Positions 54,432-62,758 of a stretch of 64,000 bases of DNA are shown one piece after another. Position 1 is the first letter of the stretch. Every line of letters begins with the position of its first letter. The notes under the pieces are model-generated. The model saw nothing but the letters and a program-made list of their open reading frames with translations, had not been told where the DNA came from and searched no databases. This DNA comes from Algivirga pacifica (GTDB lineage: Bacteria > Bacteroidota > Bacteroidia > Cytophagales > Flammeovirgaceae). Location of the stretch: positions 1-64,000 of the forward strand of contig NZ_BAABJX010000020.1 in assembly GCF_039543525.1 (NCBI RefSeq), given 5' to 3'. A program made the translations under genes and the position numbers.

Positions 54432-54911
54432 CTACACACCATAATCCTTGGCAAAGGATATCGGTCTGCTGAATTTCTCCTCCAAAGAGATAAAGGTTTC
54501 TGTTCTTGAAATCCCTGGTACTCGCTGAATTTTATCATGGAGTACTTCTCTCAGGTGGTTCGTATCTCTACAGGCAATTCTCACAAAAATACTATAGTCA
54601 CCTGTCGTATAATGTAAGGTTAAAATCTCAGGAATCTTCTCCAACTCCTTACTCACTGTATCGTACAAAGAACTCTTTTCAAGAAAAATACCCAAAAACG
54701 CCGTGATATCATATCCTAATCGGGCAAAATCAATATCCAATGTCGCCCCTCTTACAATACCCATTTTCTCCAGCTTTTTCATACGAACATGAACTGTTCC
54801 ACCAGAAACTGGGATACGCTCAGCGATCTCCGTATAAGGAGTCTTGGCATCCTTGAGAAGTTCCGTAAGAATCTTGACATCAATTTCGTCAATCTCTAAA
54901 TGCTTATCCAT
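54432..54911 (-). CDS. Lrp/AsnC family transcriptional regulator
   Basis: A 159-residue DNA-binding protein: the N-terminal helix-turn-helix (about 10-55, LKDAKTPYTEIAERIPVSGG then VHVRMKKLEKMGIV) is followed by a RAM ligand-binding domain (about 75-150, with ILTLHYTTGDYSIFVRIAC). Members sense amino acids and often control their transport and metabolism. The target genes are not evident, and the gene is transcribed alone. Confidence 0.95.
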   Translation of the reverse strand: MDKHLEIDEIDVKILTELLKDAKTPYTEIAERIPVSGGTVHVRMKKLEKMGIVRGATLDIDFARLGYDITAFLGIFLEKSSLYDTVSKELEKIPEILTLHYTTGDYSIFVRIACRDTNHLREVLHDKIQRVPGISRTETFISLEEKFSRPISFAKDYGV

Positions 54912-55199
54912 TCTATTGTAAATTTTTCAAAAAACGATCCCTGCCGCAAAGATATAATTTATCCGGTATGAATTTTCATTGTAAGTGTTTTTTTGCCCTT
55001 TAAAAAAATATAAAAATGAGTAAAGGCTATAAACGTACCCCTTACTATTATTCAAAATATAGTATAACATACCAAAAGACCGCAACACTGTATTTAAGGG
55101 GTTTTATGACACTTATTTTATTGATTTTGTTGACCAAAATCACCCTGCGTTTTTTTATTTAATAAGTTTAAATTCCTTTTTTTTCATGGATGAGTACCT

Positions 55200-55207
55200 T
55201 ACATTTG
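55200..55207 (+). promoter_or_regulatory. TAnnTTTG -7 box of a candidate small RNA
   Basis: TACATTTG matches the Bacteroidota -7 consensus exactly. No good TTG at -33, only a T-rich stretch. Transcription would start near 55213. Confidence 0.5.
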
Positions 55208-55257
55208 TAGTGTTATCAGAGAATAATTCTCTAAAAAATCAGCCCGAGGAGGGGTAT

Positions 55258-55320
55258 ATGGGGTGCAATCCCTCACTGATTTCAAGCATGTGTTTATTTT
55301 ATGTGTTGTTTATTGGTTAA
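55258..55320 (+). CDS. Possible 20-residue hydrophobic micro-protein
   Basis: ATG at 55258 is preceded after a short gap by GAGGAGGGG, a strong Shine-Dalgarno-like sequence, unusual because most Bacteroidota genes lack one. The peptide starts MGCNPSL, has three or so cysteines overall and ends in a hydrophobic stretch (CLFYVLFIG), enough for a short membrane insertion. The terminator follows directly. Small hydrophobic peptides in self-contained RNAs recall type I toxins, but no antitoxin is seen. Could also be chance. Confidence 0.35.
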   Translation: MGCNPSLISSMCLFYVLFIG

Positions 55321-55325
55321 GGTTA

Positions 55326-55357
55326 AAGGTATATGAATGTTTCATGTACCTTTTTTT
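55326..55357 (+). terminator. Intrinsic terminator of the candidate small RNA
   Basis: AAGGTATATGAA pairs with TTCATGTACCTT (one mismatch) around a two-base to four-base loop and ends in seven T. Confidence 0.8.
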
Positions 55358-55384
55358 ATACCCTGAAATCTATAACTAGGGAAA

Positions 55385-56677
55385 CTATAGATTTGTTTCT
55401 TTTTTATGCTTTTGTTGAAAGATTTTATGTGAATTTCTAGCAGAAGGCAAGCGTAACCAAAAAGTTGTTCCTTCTCCCTCTACACTATCCACCCAGATCG
55501 TACCGTTATTTTTCTCTACAAACTCTTTACAAAGCAATAGTCCTAGTCCTGTACCTCTTTCCTGCTCTGTCCCCGGTGTACTCACCTTTTCATCCGCTCT
55601 AAATAGTTTGTCCTTGATGACACTCGGCATACCTATTCCATAATCTTTTACTGCGATCAAAACAGTATCCTGTTCTTCTACGGCACTCACTTCAACCACT
55701 TCTTCTCTATTAGAGAATTTAAGTGCATTAGACAACAAGTTTCTTAAAACTGTAGCCATTGCATTTACATCAACCATTACCATCAAGTGTTCATCTATTA
55801 GGTTTTTGATGGTAATCTGTTTTCCTTCACTAAGATTAATTAATAAAGCCTTGGATTGATCTACCAATACTTTCAAAGAGACCTCTTCAAAATGCAACTC
55901 CATACGACCATTTTGGGCTCTCGACCATTCCAATAAGTTTTCTAGTAGCTTATAAAGATTATCTAAAGAACCTCTTAGCTCATAAGCCATTTCATGGATA
56001 TCTTCTTTTGACAATTGCTCAATATAACTCACCAGAAGTGTAGTAAAACCTTGTAAACCATTCAAAGGTCCTTTGATGTCGTGTGCTAAAATCGATAGGA
56101 ATTTATCTTTTGCCTTATTACTATTCAATAACTCTTGTTTTTGGCTTAACAGATCACAGTGTTGTTGACGAAAAACATGTTCTATTTTTTTACGATGAGA
56201 AATATCTACGACTAACACAATGTACTCTAAAGCATTGGTTTGGGTATTTCGGGACTTGGTGAAAGTACACATCCCCCACATATTTTGTTGTTGACTCCCT
56301 CTAAAGCATAGTTCCAGGTTTATAGCACCTTCTTCTTTGAGTAATTGTACCTCCTGTTTAAAATAGTTTACAGAAACAGCATCCAACACATCATCTATTT
56401 GCAAAACTCCTGATTTACCTTTTTCATACCCCAAAAAGTTTAACATGAGCTTATTCATGTAGGTGATTTTACCCGACTCATTAACGGTCATCACCATCAT
56501 AGCGGTATCCAATGCTTTAGCGCAAGCCTCCACAGAAACGGGTAACTTATCCTGCTCCCTCAACTTACTCTTTGACAAAACTGCTCCTAGTATAAAAGTA
56601 CAACTACTCAATATAGGCATCACAACCTCTAAAGGTAGTTCCACAAGAAAAAATGATAAAGTAGTTGTAGGGCTCAT
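55385..56677 (-). CDS. PAS-containing sensor histidine kinase
   Basis: A 430-residue kinase. A hydrophobic N-terminus (about 8-35) may anchor it in the membrane. A PAS domain covers about 50-165, followed by a coiled segment. The dimerisation domain has the phosphorylated His199 in LAHDIKGPLNG, and the ATPase domain has NALKFSN (N box), DYGIGMP (G1) and GTGLGLLLCKEF (G2). No receiver domain or response regulator is adjacent, so its partner is unknown. Convergent with the small RNA at 55213. Confidence 0.93.
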   Translation of the reverse strand: MSPTTTLSFFLVELPLEVVMPILSSCTFILGAVLSKSKLREQDKLPVSVEACAKALDTAMMVMTVNESGKITYMNKLMLNFLGYEKGKSGVLQIDDVLDAVSVNYFKQEVQLLKEEGAINLELCFRGSQQQNMWGMCTFTKSRNTQTNALEYIVLVVDISHRKKIEHVFRQQHCDLLSQKQELLNSNKAKDKFLSILAHDIKGPLNGLQGFTTLLVSYIEQLSKEDIHEMAYELRGSLDNLYKLLENLLEWSRAQNGRMELHFEEVSLKVLVDQSKALLINLSEGKQITIKNLIDEHLMVMVDVNAMATVLRNLLSNALKFSNREEVVEVSAVEEQDTVLIAVKDYGIGMPSVIKDKLFRADEKVSTPGTEQERGTGLGLLLCKEFVEKNNGTIWVDSVEGEGTTFWLRLPSARNSHKIFQQKHKKETNL

Positions 56678-56917
56678 AACAAGTGCAATAGGGTTAATAA
56701 ATCAAAAGGCATCTACAGCATGACCTGTAAAAGTAACCTTAGGTTATTGTATCTTATTGGGCAGCAATCCTTAATAACAAGCTACCCTTCCAATACAAAT
56801 TAATATTATTGCACTATTTAATCGTAAGTACGTAGTTTTCCCCCTCGAAAAGTTGAAAAAATGGGAGGTTAGTAAATTAATAATTATTATATCACAAAAA
56901 TAATTATTAGCAAATTC

Positions 56918-57625
56918 TTAACTCCCCAGATCAAGACGTTGCAATACTTGTGCTTTGGAGATATCTCTCAACCTGCCTTCTTCACAAAAAATCACTCTAG
57001 AAGGGTGCATTTTCAAAAAATTGTGATAGTGTGTTGCCATAATTACGGCAGTACCCTGTTGATTGATCTTAATAAATAGTTTCAAGATATCTTGAGCGAC
57101 TACAGGATCTAAGTTTCCCGTTGGCTCATCAGCCAACAATAGTACAGGATCATTAATTAAGGCTCTGGCAATCGCTACACGTTGCTGCTCCCCACCAGAC
57201 AACTGATGAGGATATTTCTTTCGATAAGCTTCAAGGCCTACCAAGGTCAAAAGATCATCCATACGTTGTTGCATCAAGGATTCTTTTTTCCAGCCAGTCG
57301 CCTTCATCACAAACAATAGGTTATCTTCTACTGTTCGATCTGTCAATAATTCAAAGTCCTGAAAAACAATTCCTAGCTTACGTCTTAGATAAGGCAGCTC
57401 CTTCTGTGGTAACTTAGCTAGCTCATAATCAGAGATAACAATAGTACCTACACGAAAAGGCAGATCAGCATACATGGTCTTAAGAATAGAAGACTTACCA
57501 CTTCCTGTCTTGCCCAATAGATAGAGAAACTCCCCTTTGGCAACATCAAAAGAAACCTCTGACAATACCGAATTGCCTTGTTGCTCTACTGTTACCCCTC
57601 TAAAACTGACTACCGTATCCTTCAT
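56918..57625 (-). CDS. ftsE: Cell division ATP-binding protein FtsE
   Basis: A 235-residue ABC ATPase. Walker A is GKTGSGKSS (38-46), Q-loop VFQDFELL, signature LSGGEQQRVAIARAL, Walker B LLLADEPTGNLD. The overall match, including QDFELLTDRTVEDN, is to FtsE, which with FtsX controls peptidoglycan hydrolases at the septum. ftsX is not adjacent. It overlaps the small upstream gene by four bases (ATGA), so they are coupled. Confidence 0.9.
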   Translation of the reverse strand: MKDTVVSFRGVTVEQQGNSVLSEVSFDVAKGEFLYLLGKTGSGKSSILKTMYADLPFRVGTIVISDYELAKLPQKELPYLRRKLGIVFQDFELLTDRTVEDNLLFVMKATGWKKESLMQQRMDDLLTLVGLEAYRKKYPHQLSGGEQQRVAIARALINDPVLLLADEPTGNLDPVVAQDILKLFIKINQQGTAVIMATHYHNFLKMHPSRVIFCEEGRLRDISKAQVLQRLDLGS

Positions 57626-57825
57626 ATCTCTAAAGGTTGTAACTTCCCAAACGGAAGCTTCTCAATCAGTGATTGTAAAGCTTCTTCCTTACCTTCTAAG
57701 CCATATTTCTCTAACTTTTTCAATGGTCGGTCTGCTCTGAAATATGCTACCAAGACAAAATTCTCGTCACGTAATTGAATGTAATCTGGAATTTTTGCCT
57801 TCCCCTTCACCTTAATGATATACAT
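57622..57825 (-). CDS. Small protein coupled to ftsE (67 aa)
   Basis: A 67-residue soluble protein. It begins with beta-strands (YIIKVKGKAKIPDYIQLRD, FVLVAYFRADRP) and ends with a helix (EALQSLIEKLPFGKLQPLEI). Its stop overlaps the ftsE start (ATGA), which supports it as a real gene translated together with ftsE. I do not recognise the family. Confidence 0.75.
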   Translation of the reverse strand: MYIIKVKGKAKIPDYIQLRDENFVLVAYFRADRPLKKLEKYGLEGKEEALQSLIEKLPFGKLQPLEI

Positions 57826-57996
57826 AGTTATGCGCTCCTTTTATTAATGAATACTTTAATCAGTTCCTACCTGTATTTGATAAAAAATATTTCCTATTAA
57901 CACAGGATTGTCCTATTTCCTTACTAAACAAATATTGGAATAAATGTTCCTTCTTGAAGGAAAGAACATTCATTCCAAATACTATTTAACGCACGA

Positions 57997-58653
57997 TTAT
58001 ACTTCCATTTTCTTGGCATCAGCCAAAAACTTCTCTAAACCAATATCGGTCAATGGATGCTTTAATAAACCTGTGATCACATTTAGTGGACAAGTAGCCA
58101 CGTGAGATCCCAAACGCGCAGCTTCCACCAAGTGCATGGTATGTCTCACCGATGCAGCCAATACTTGTGTCTCGAATCCAAAATTTTCATAGATCTCTAC
58201 GATATCCTGAATCAAAGCCATTCCATCAGATGAAATATCATCCAATCGACCAATAAAAGGAGATACGTAAGTCGCCCCTGCCTTAGCCGCAAGAATTGCC
58301 TGCCCAACGGAAAATACTAGCGTACAGTTTGTTTTGATTCCTTTGCTTGAAAAGTACTTAATAGCCTTTACACCATCCTTAATCATAGGTACTTTCACTA
58401 CGATCTTAGGGTCAATAGCCGCTAGTGCTTCTCCTTCTGCAATCATCCCTTCCAAATCGGTAGAGATTACTTCAGCACTAACATCTCCATCTACAATATC
58501 ACAAATTGCTTTGTAATGGGCTTTTTGGTTTTCTAAACCAGAGATTCCCTCTTTAGCCATCAAAGAAGGGTTCGTGGTTACACCATCCAATACGCCTAAC
58601 TCATAAGCTTCCTGGATATCCTGAAGATTAGCTGTGTCAATAAAGAATTTCAT
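57997..58653 (-). CDS. fsa: Fructose-6-phosphate aldolase/transaldolase-like
   Basis: A 218-residue TIM-barrel enzyme that begins MKFFIDTAN and has TTNPSLMAKEG (27-37). Conserved blocks are VKVPMIKDG with the Schiff-base lysine near 85, TNCTLVFSVGQA and ATYVSPFIGRLDD. It cleaves or forms fructose 6-phosphate from dihydroxyacetone and glyceraldehyde 3-phosphate, or acts as a short transaldolase; the two cannot be told apart here. An upstream in-frame start would add 17 residues with no family match, so the MKFFID start at 58653 is used. A TATATTTG promoter box is 33 bp upstream. Confidence 0.93.
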   Translation of the reverse strand: MKFFIDTANLQDIQEAYELGVLDGVTTNPSLMAKEGISGLENQKAHYKAICDIVDGDVSAEVISTDLEGMIAEGEALAAIDPKIVVKVPMIKDGVKAIKYFSSKGIKTNCTLVFSVGQAILAAKAGATYVSPFIGRLDDISSDGMALIQDIVEIYENFGFETQVLAASVRHTMHLVEAARLGSHVATCPLNVITGLLKHPLTDIGLEKFLADAKKMEV

Positions 58654-58685
58654 GTAGTTTATGTTTATGTCGTTTATTTGAAAAA

Positions 58686-58693
58686 CAAATATA
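58686..58693 (-). promoter_or_regulatory. TAnnTTTG -7 box of fsa
   Basis: The minus strand reads TATATTTG, an exact -7 match, 32 bases upstream of the chosen fsa start. It lies within the N-terminal extension of the longer reading, which supports the shorter gene. Confidence 0.5.
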
Positions 58694-58768
58694 GGACAGA
58701 TCACAAAAGATACATGAAAATAGGGGGAGTTTTTTATGGACAGAACGTCCTAAGAAAAGGGGAAAATA

Positions 58769-58853
58769 AAAAAAGCCAGGACGCAATGCTCAACCAAATA
58801 CCCTTGCTTGCTTCCGCACCTGGGGGAGTCATTGGGAGCTATTCGCCCTGACA
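58769..58853 (-). ncRNA. ffs: Signal recognition particle RNA (small bacterial type)
   Basis: Read on the minus strand, the core CAGGTGCGGAAGCAAGCA is SRP domain IV: the CAGG/AGCA internal loop that binds Ffh, the UGC/GCA stem and the GGAA tetraloop. The ends GTCAGGGCG and CGTCCTGGC pair to close a long helix, followed by a T-run. A TACCTTTG promoter box lies just upstream. The RNA works with Ffh and FtsY in co-translational membrane targeting. Exact ends are estimated to a few bases. Confidence 0.9.
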
Positions 58854-58858
58854 GGTGA

Positions 58859-58866
58859 CAAAGGTA
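58859..58866 (-). promoter_or_regulatory. TAnnTTTG -7 box of ffs
   Basis: TACCTTTG on the minus strand, six bases before the estimated RNA start, as expected for the Bacteroidota housekeeping sigma factor. Confidence 0.7.
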
Positions 58867-58886
58867 GAAACTTTATTAATTAAATC

Positions 58887-59528
58887 CTACCACACATAAA
58901 AATAAATACAAAAATATAAGGATGCACTTCCGCCCATAACAAACAAATGCCAGATCGCATGGTTAAACGGCAGCTTTTCCCAGATATAGAATATCGTACC
59001 TAGTGTATAAAACAACCCTCCTATCAGAATTAAGCTAAATCCTTCCAACTCCAAAGCCGTCATTAATTCATTATAATACGCCATACCTAACCATCCCATT
59101 CCTAAATACATCATCAAAGACAGTTTCTTGAATTTTCCAATAAAGAATAACTTAAAGATTACTCCCAATACTGCTAAAGCCCAAATAGAGAAAAACATCA
59201 CAACTCCCTGCTCCCCTTTTAGCGCTACCAAAGAGAATGGCGTATAGGTCCCGGCGATCAAGACATAAATAGCGGAATGATCCATCAACTGGAAGAAGCG
59301 ATATAGTCTAGGATTTCTAAAGAATGCATGATAACACGTAGAAGCTAGGTATAAGACAATCATACTTCCCCCGAAAATGGAAAAGCTAGCGGTTTTGAGA
59401 GAATGAAAATCGGGGTCTTCCCGATATAGCAAAGCTAATAACCCCACAATGCTAAGTACTACCCCCATGCCGTGTGTAATAGCATTGGCTACTTCTTCAC
59501 GGGGAGTTTCTGGTTTAATTACTGACAT
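58887..59528 (-). CDS. trhA: Hemolysin III family (TrhA/PAQR) membrane protein
   Basis: A 213-residue protein with seven membrane spans. The PAQR metal-site motifs are EEVANAITHGMG (10-21), STCYHAFF with its conserved His near 68, and NHAIWHLFVMGG near 188-199; together the His and Asp residues bind zinc in relatives. Bacterial members have been linked to membrane fluidity and lipid homeostasis rather than toxin activity. Its stop lies 21 bp upstream of the ffs promoter box. Confidence 0.93.
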   Translation of the reverse strand: MSVIKPETPREEVANAITHGMGVVLSIVGLLALLYREDPDFHSLKTASFSIFGGSMIVLYLASTCYHAFFRNPRLYRFFQLMDHSAIYVLIAGTYTPFSLVALKGEQGVVMFFSIWALAVLGVIFKLFFIGKFKKLSLMMYLGMGWLGMAYYNELMTALELEGFSLILIGGLFYTLGTIFYIWEKLPFNHAIWHLFVMGGSASLYFCIYFYVW

Positions 59529-59601
59529 AGCTGTTAACTTTTAATCTGGTTATTAAGTCGTACTGTTATTTACATTTATTCAATCTGTCTTATTTTTCAA
59601 G

Positions 59602-59637
59602 AAAAAAAAGGGCATATGAGAAACCTCATACGCCCTT
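59602..59637 (-). terminator. Intrinsic terminator of the IMPDH/GMP reductase gene
   Basis: AAGGGCATATGAG pairs with CTCATACGCCCTT (one mismatch, four-base loop). On the minus strand the stem leads into eight T. Confidence 0.88.
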
Positions 59638-59692
59638 CTTACTTCCATCCTATGTACATAAGTTTTCCATAGAATATTTCTAAATACAGTTC

Positions 59693-60727
59693 CTAGTCAC
59701 GTTTCCCATGGGCGATACTTTCTTTTAACCCAAGGGTAGACATTTCAACAAACTCTACATTACCTTTTAAGGCTTCAATCGTCTGAGCGCCATTATAGGT
59801 CATTCCAGAAGCTAACCCTCCCAGATATTTCTTAATAATAGGCTCCACAGGACCTTTGTAAGGTACCAGTGTCTTCTCTCCTTCTACACTCACTACTTCC
59901 GTCACCTTCTGCTTATCCTTTTTCATTTTACTGACTGCGGCATCAAAACTAGCCATTCCCCTATATGTTTTATAGGACCTGCCTTCTACCGTAATCATCT
60001 CTCCTGGTGCTTCATCTGTACCACTAACGATTGATCCAACCATGACGTTATCTGCTCCTGCCCCAATCGCTTTCACTATATCTCCAGGTTGCTTGATACC
60101 ACCATCAGCACAAATAGGAATAGCACCATTAGTTCCTTTGAATGCCTCATCAATAGCAGTCAACTGGGGAACCCCACAACCTGTCATAATTCGAGTCGTA
60201 CACATGGACCCCGGCCCAACTCCTACTTTCAATGCATCTGCCCCCCAATCAACAAACTCCTTAGCGGCATCTCTACTCGCTATATTCCCTACCATCACAT
60301 CGATGGATGGGTAGTTCTTTTTAATATAATCCAAGGTCTCTTTTGCCATTACAGAGTGACCATGGGCAATATCCAACACAACAATGTCCATTCCTCCCTC
60401 TGCCAAAGCTTCTAATCGGGCTTCATAATCCTTGATTCCCAATGCTGCCGCACAAAGTAACCCTTCCTCCTTTACAGCCTTCACCTCATTCACTTGCTCT
60501 TCAATAGTCAGGAAACGATGTATGACACCTAATCCCCCTAATTTCCCTACTGTAATTGCCATAGGAGCCTCACAAACCGTATCCATGTTTGCGATCAGCA
60601 TAGGAATTCCTATATTATGATTTTTCGAAACCTTGGTTTCAAAGGTAACATCCCTCCTTGAGCGAATCGCATTATATTTTGGAACGATCAACACATCGTC
60701 AAAACTATAGGCCTTCCTAATGTTCAT
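59693..60727 (-). CDS. IMP dehydrogenase/GMP reductase family enzyme without CBS domains
   Basis: A 344-residue TIM barrel acting on IMP, GMP or XMP. The active-site cysteine loop is VGPGSMCTTRIMTGCGVPQ near 170-188, with Cys in SMCTTR. DIAHGH near 120 and the phosphate site CADGGIKQPGDI are also present. The two CBS domains of classic IMPDH are missing, as in GMP reductase, but YRGMASFDA resembles the IMPDH flap. Either GMP reductase (guaC) or a short IMPDH is possible; I cannot decide. It has its own terminator. Confidence 0.85.
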   Translation of the reverse strand: MNIRKAYSFDDVLIVPKYNAIRSRRDVTFETKVSKNHNIGIPMLIANMDTVCEAPMAITVGKLGGLGVIHRFLTIEEQVNEVKAVKEEGLLCAAALGIKDYEARLEALAEGGMDIVVLDIAHGHSVMAKETLDYIKKNYPSIDVMVGNIASRDAAKEFVDWGADALKVGVGPGSMCTTRIMTGCGVPQLTAIDEAFKGTNGAIPICADGGIKQPGDIVKAIGAGADNVMVGSIVSGTDEAPGEMITVEGRSYKTYRGMASFDAAVSKMKKDKQKVTEVVSVEGEKTLVPYKGPVEPIIKKYLGGLASGMTYNGAQTIEALKGNVEFVEMSTLGLKESIAHGKRD

Positions 60728-60862
60728 AACCCAGTACTTTAATAGATCTACAACAAATAAAACATTTTACAAGGATAAGCCTTGCGGCCAAAGCTACCCT
60801 TATATTACTCAGGAAGCTATAAAATCTATCATCAAATTGAAATGACGTTTGTTGGTAAACGC

Positions 60863-60900
60863 AAAAAGGCCTCTGCTTTCTTACGTTAGCAAAGGCCCTT
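60863..60900 (-). terminator. Intrinsic terminator of the Ig-repeat protein gene
   Basis: AAAGGCCTCTGCT pairs with AGCAAAGGCCCTT (one mismatch), with an A-run on the left that is a T-run on the minus strand. Confidence 0.7.
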
Positions 60901-60904
60901 AACT

Positions 60905-61025
60905 TAGGTGAAAAGTAAGAGGTAAGAGGTAGAAGGTTGTTAACTCTCTCCTTTTATCAAGACAGCTATAAGAGTTGTTTACCCTTCATCCTTTATCCTT
61001 AATCCTTCATCCTTTCTCTGGAAGC
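60905..61025. repeat. Degenerate heptad tracts
   Basis: Two tracts keep a strict 7-base step while drifting in sequence: 60908-60942 (GTGAAAA, GTAAGAG, GTAAGAG, GTAGAAG, GTTGTTA) and 60984-61018 (CTTCATC, CTTTATC, CTTAATC, CTTCATC, CTTTCTC). The first is the complement of the tract at 40668-40709. Confidence 0.85.
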
Positions 61026-61046
61026 AACCACAAGAGTCCCCTCCCT

Positions 61047-62249
61047 CTAGCTTCCTATTTTCAGTTCAATAGAAGCTGATACCGCTGATGATACATTACC
61101 CGCCTTATCCTTGAATTTCACAAAGACTTTCTTCACACCATTCCTCGTGTCGCCCAATTTCCAATGACGAACCTCTGGAATGTAAGGTCTCCAGTTGGCG
61201 CCCTGAAATGCAGGGTTATTACTTATCTTCATAAACATAGCTCCTTCTGCATGTATGGACAAGTGTACTTTTCCTTCATCATTATCGGTTATTTTTTCTC
61301 CTTTATTAATTTGGATGGATAAATTCTCAGGAGGTGTTAGGTCCAATACAATATTATCTTGTACTATAATACTCAGGTTCCCTGCCTTATCTTTGAATTG
61401 AGCAAAAACCTTTTTTTCTCCATCTCCCTCGTTAAGGGTTAAGGTATCAGCATTAATATAAGATACCCATTTTTTCTTTTCCAACTCATGCTCACTTTGG
61501 GCAATACGCATAGAGTCTGCTTCTATGGCTGTAAACTTCAGTCGAACTACCTTATCTTGCATGCTGGTAATGCGACTGCTATTATTGATATTCACACTCA
61601 CCCCCATAGGAGGCATACGGTCTACAATAATTTCATCCTTTACAATATGACTCACGTTACCTGCATCATCCTTAAACTGTACAAACACCCTTCTAATGCC
61701 ATCATCTCCTTTCTCCAGTTCCCACTCGATATAATCATTACGATACAGTTGCCATTTCAGCATACTAAAATTGGACGTATTACTCACCTTGTAATACTTA
61801 GCGTCATGGGCCATTAAAATGACACCTATTTTCATACTATTTAGATCTGTATGAAAACCAGAAGGACTATCAAATTGTACAAAGGGCTCTATTGGAGGTT
61901 GGGTATCCAGCAAAACGGAGGTCGTCACTACTGGCGAAATATTTCCTTTATCATCTTTGAACTGCCCCATGATCTCTTTTTGTCCATCACCTGATGATAA
62001 ATGCACTTTAATATGTGGCTTAAAACGAACCCACACAGACTTATCAAACTGACTAGACTCTCCTACTTTCATCCAAGTAGCTCCTGCCGCCAAGGCAACA
62101 ATCTGCACATAATGATGATTCGTCTGCTTGCCATCTTTTACAAGAATACTCACTTTTTTCAACTTAGAGGACTGTGCATATCCACTAGCAAAAATCAACA
62201 TCAACAAAGTGGTCAGGTATATTCCTTTCCTCAAAATTCTTTTACTCAT
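61047..62249 (-). CDS. Exported protein with four Ig-like repeats
   Basis: A 400-residue protein with a signal peptide (1-26). Four repeats of about 90-95 residues each carry the motif F-x-K/Q-F-K-D-x-x-G-N-x-S (VQFKDDAGNVS, AQFKDKAGNLS, VKFKDKAGNVS and GQFKDDKGNIS), followed by a strand and LDxxPP. These resemble Ig-like folds of surface and adhesin proteins. No sorting tail or lipobox was found, so a periplasmic or outer-surface location is uncertain. Function unknown. Confidence 0.75.
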   Translation of the reverse strand: MSKRILRKGIYLTTLLMLIFASGYAQSSKLKKVSILVKDGKQTNHHYVQIVALAAGATWMKVGESSQFDKSVWVRFKPHIKVHLSSGDGQKEIMGQFKDDKGNISPVVTTSVLLDTQPPIEPFVQFDSPSGFHTDLNSMKIGVILMAHDAKYYKVSNTSNFSMLKWQLYRNDYIEWELEKGDDGIRRVFVQFKDDAGNVSHIVKDEIIVDRMPPMGVSVNINNSSRITSMQDKVVRLKFTAIEADSMRIAQSEHELEKKKWVSYINADTLTLNEGDGEKKVFAQFKDKAGNLSIIVQDNIVLDLTPPENLSIQINKGEKITDNDEGKVHLSIHAEGAMFMKISNNPAFQGANWRPYIPEVRHWKLGDTRNGVKKVFVKFKDKAGNVSSAVSASIELKIGS

Positions 62250-62758
62250 TAGTTAAATGGTTTTACAGAACAATACTCTTTTCCTCAGATTTATTTTATA
62301 AACTATAAAGATGGCTTTTAAGCCTTATATCATTGATATGAAATAACTGTGTCTACAAACAAAGGTTTCGACCCTGGAGACAATAAGAGGACAATTTACT
62401 AAGCAAAAAGGTCAAACCACCGACCTCACAAAGGTTTACAAAGAATAAAACGGCATTGTTTCCTCTACAGTATACAATAAGATATTACAAAGATTATTAT
62501 TTTTTTAACTTTGCCCAGCACGAACAGAAAATTATGGCACAAATATTACAGTAGGGTTACTTTATATAAAGTAATTCACCCGTGCAGCATTAAAAAATAT
62601 ATCATCGTCATCATTCTTCATCAGAAGAAGCTAAAGCAAGATCCTCAAGCCCAAGAAAATGACTAAGAACAGCTCATTTACTTGGAATAAATAAGAGTCT
62701 TGACATACTAAAAGTACTCCAATTAAAGTTACAAGAAAAAGGAACCAACATTATTCAC
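62250..62758. other. Divergent region with an 18-bp palindrome
   Basis: 509 bases with no gene, between two divergent exported-protein genes. TTACTTTATATAAAGTAA (62557-62574) is a perfect palindrome about 185 bp before the gene at 62759 and could be an operator or stem; the flanking GGG/CCC extend it imperfectly. TTGACATACT at 62699 is a weak -35-like sequence. No RNA gene seen. Confidence 0.45.

Larger units (their letters stand above)
55213..55357 (+). ncRNA. Candidate structured small RNA, about 145 nt
   Basis: The segment has a promoter box in front and an intrinsic terminator behind, yet no normal-sized gene. Stems visible: AGAGAA-TAA-TTCTCT (55218-55232) and AAATCAG (55236-55242) with CTGATTT (55276-55282), the latter enclosing a G-rich sequence with AGGAGGGG. 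It contains a 20-codon ORF (55258-55320). It could be a regulatory RNA, a leader-type element, or the mRNA of a micro-protein. No known RNA family was recognised; part of it recalls cobalamin riboswitch spacing, but key boxes are missing. Confidence 0.5.

Noticed and set aside
55236..55290. Cobalamin riboswitch
   Set aside because: GGGTGCAATCCCTCACTG recalls part of the motif, but other conserved boxes are missing and no downstream plus-strand gene exists.
58654..58704. 17-residue N-terminal extension of fsa
   Set aside because: The extension has no family match and includes the TATATTTG promoter box; the MKFFID start is standard.
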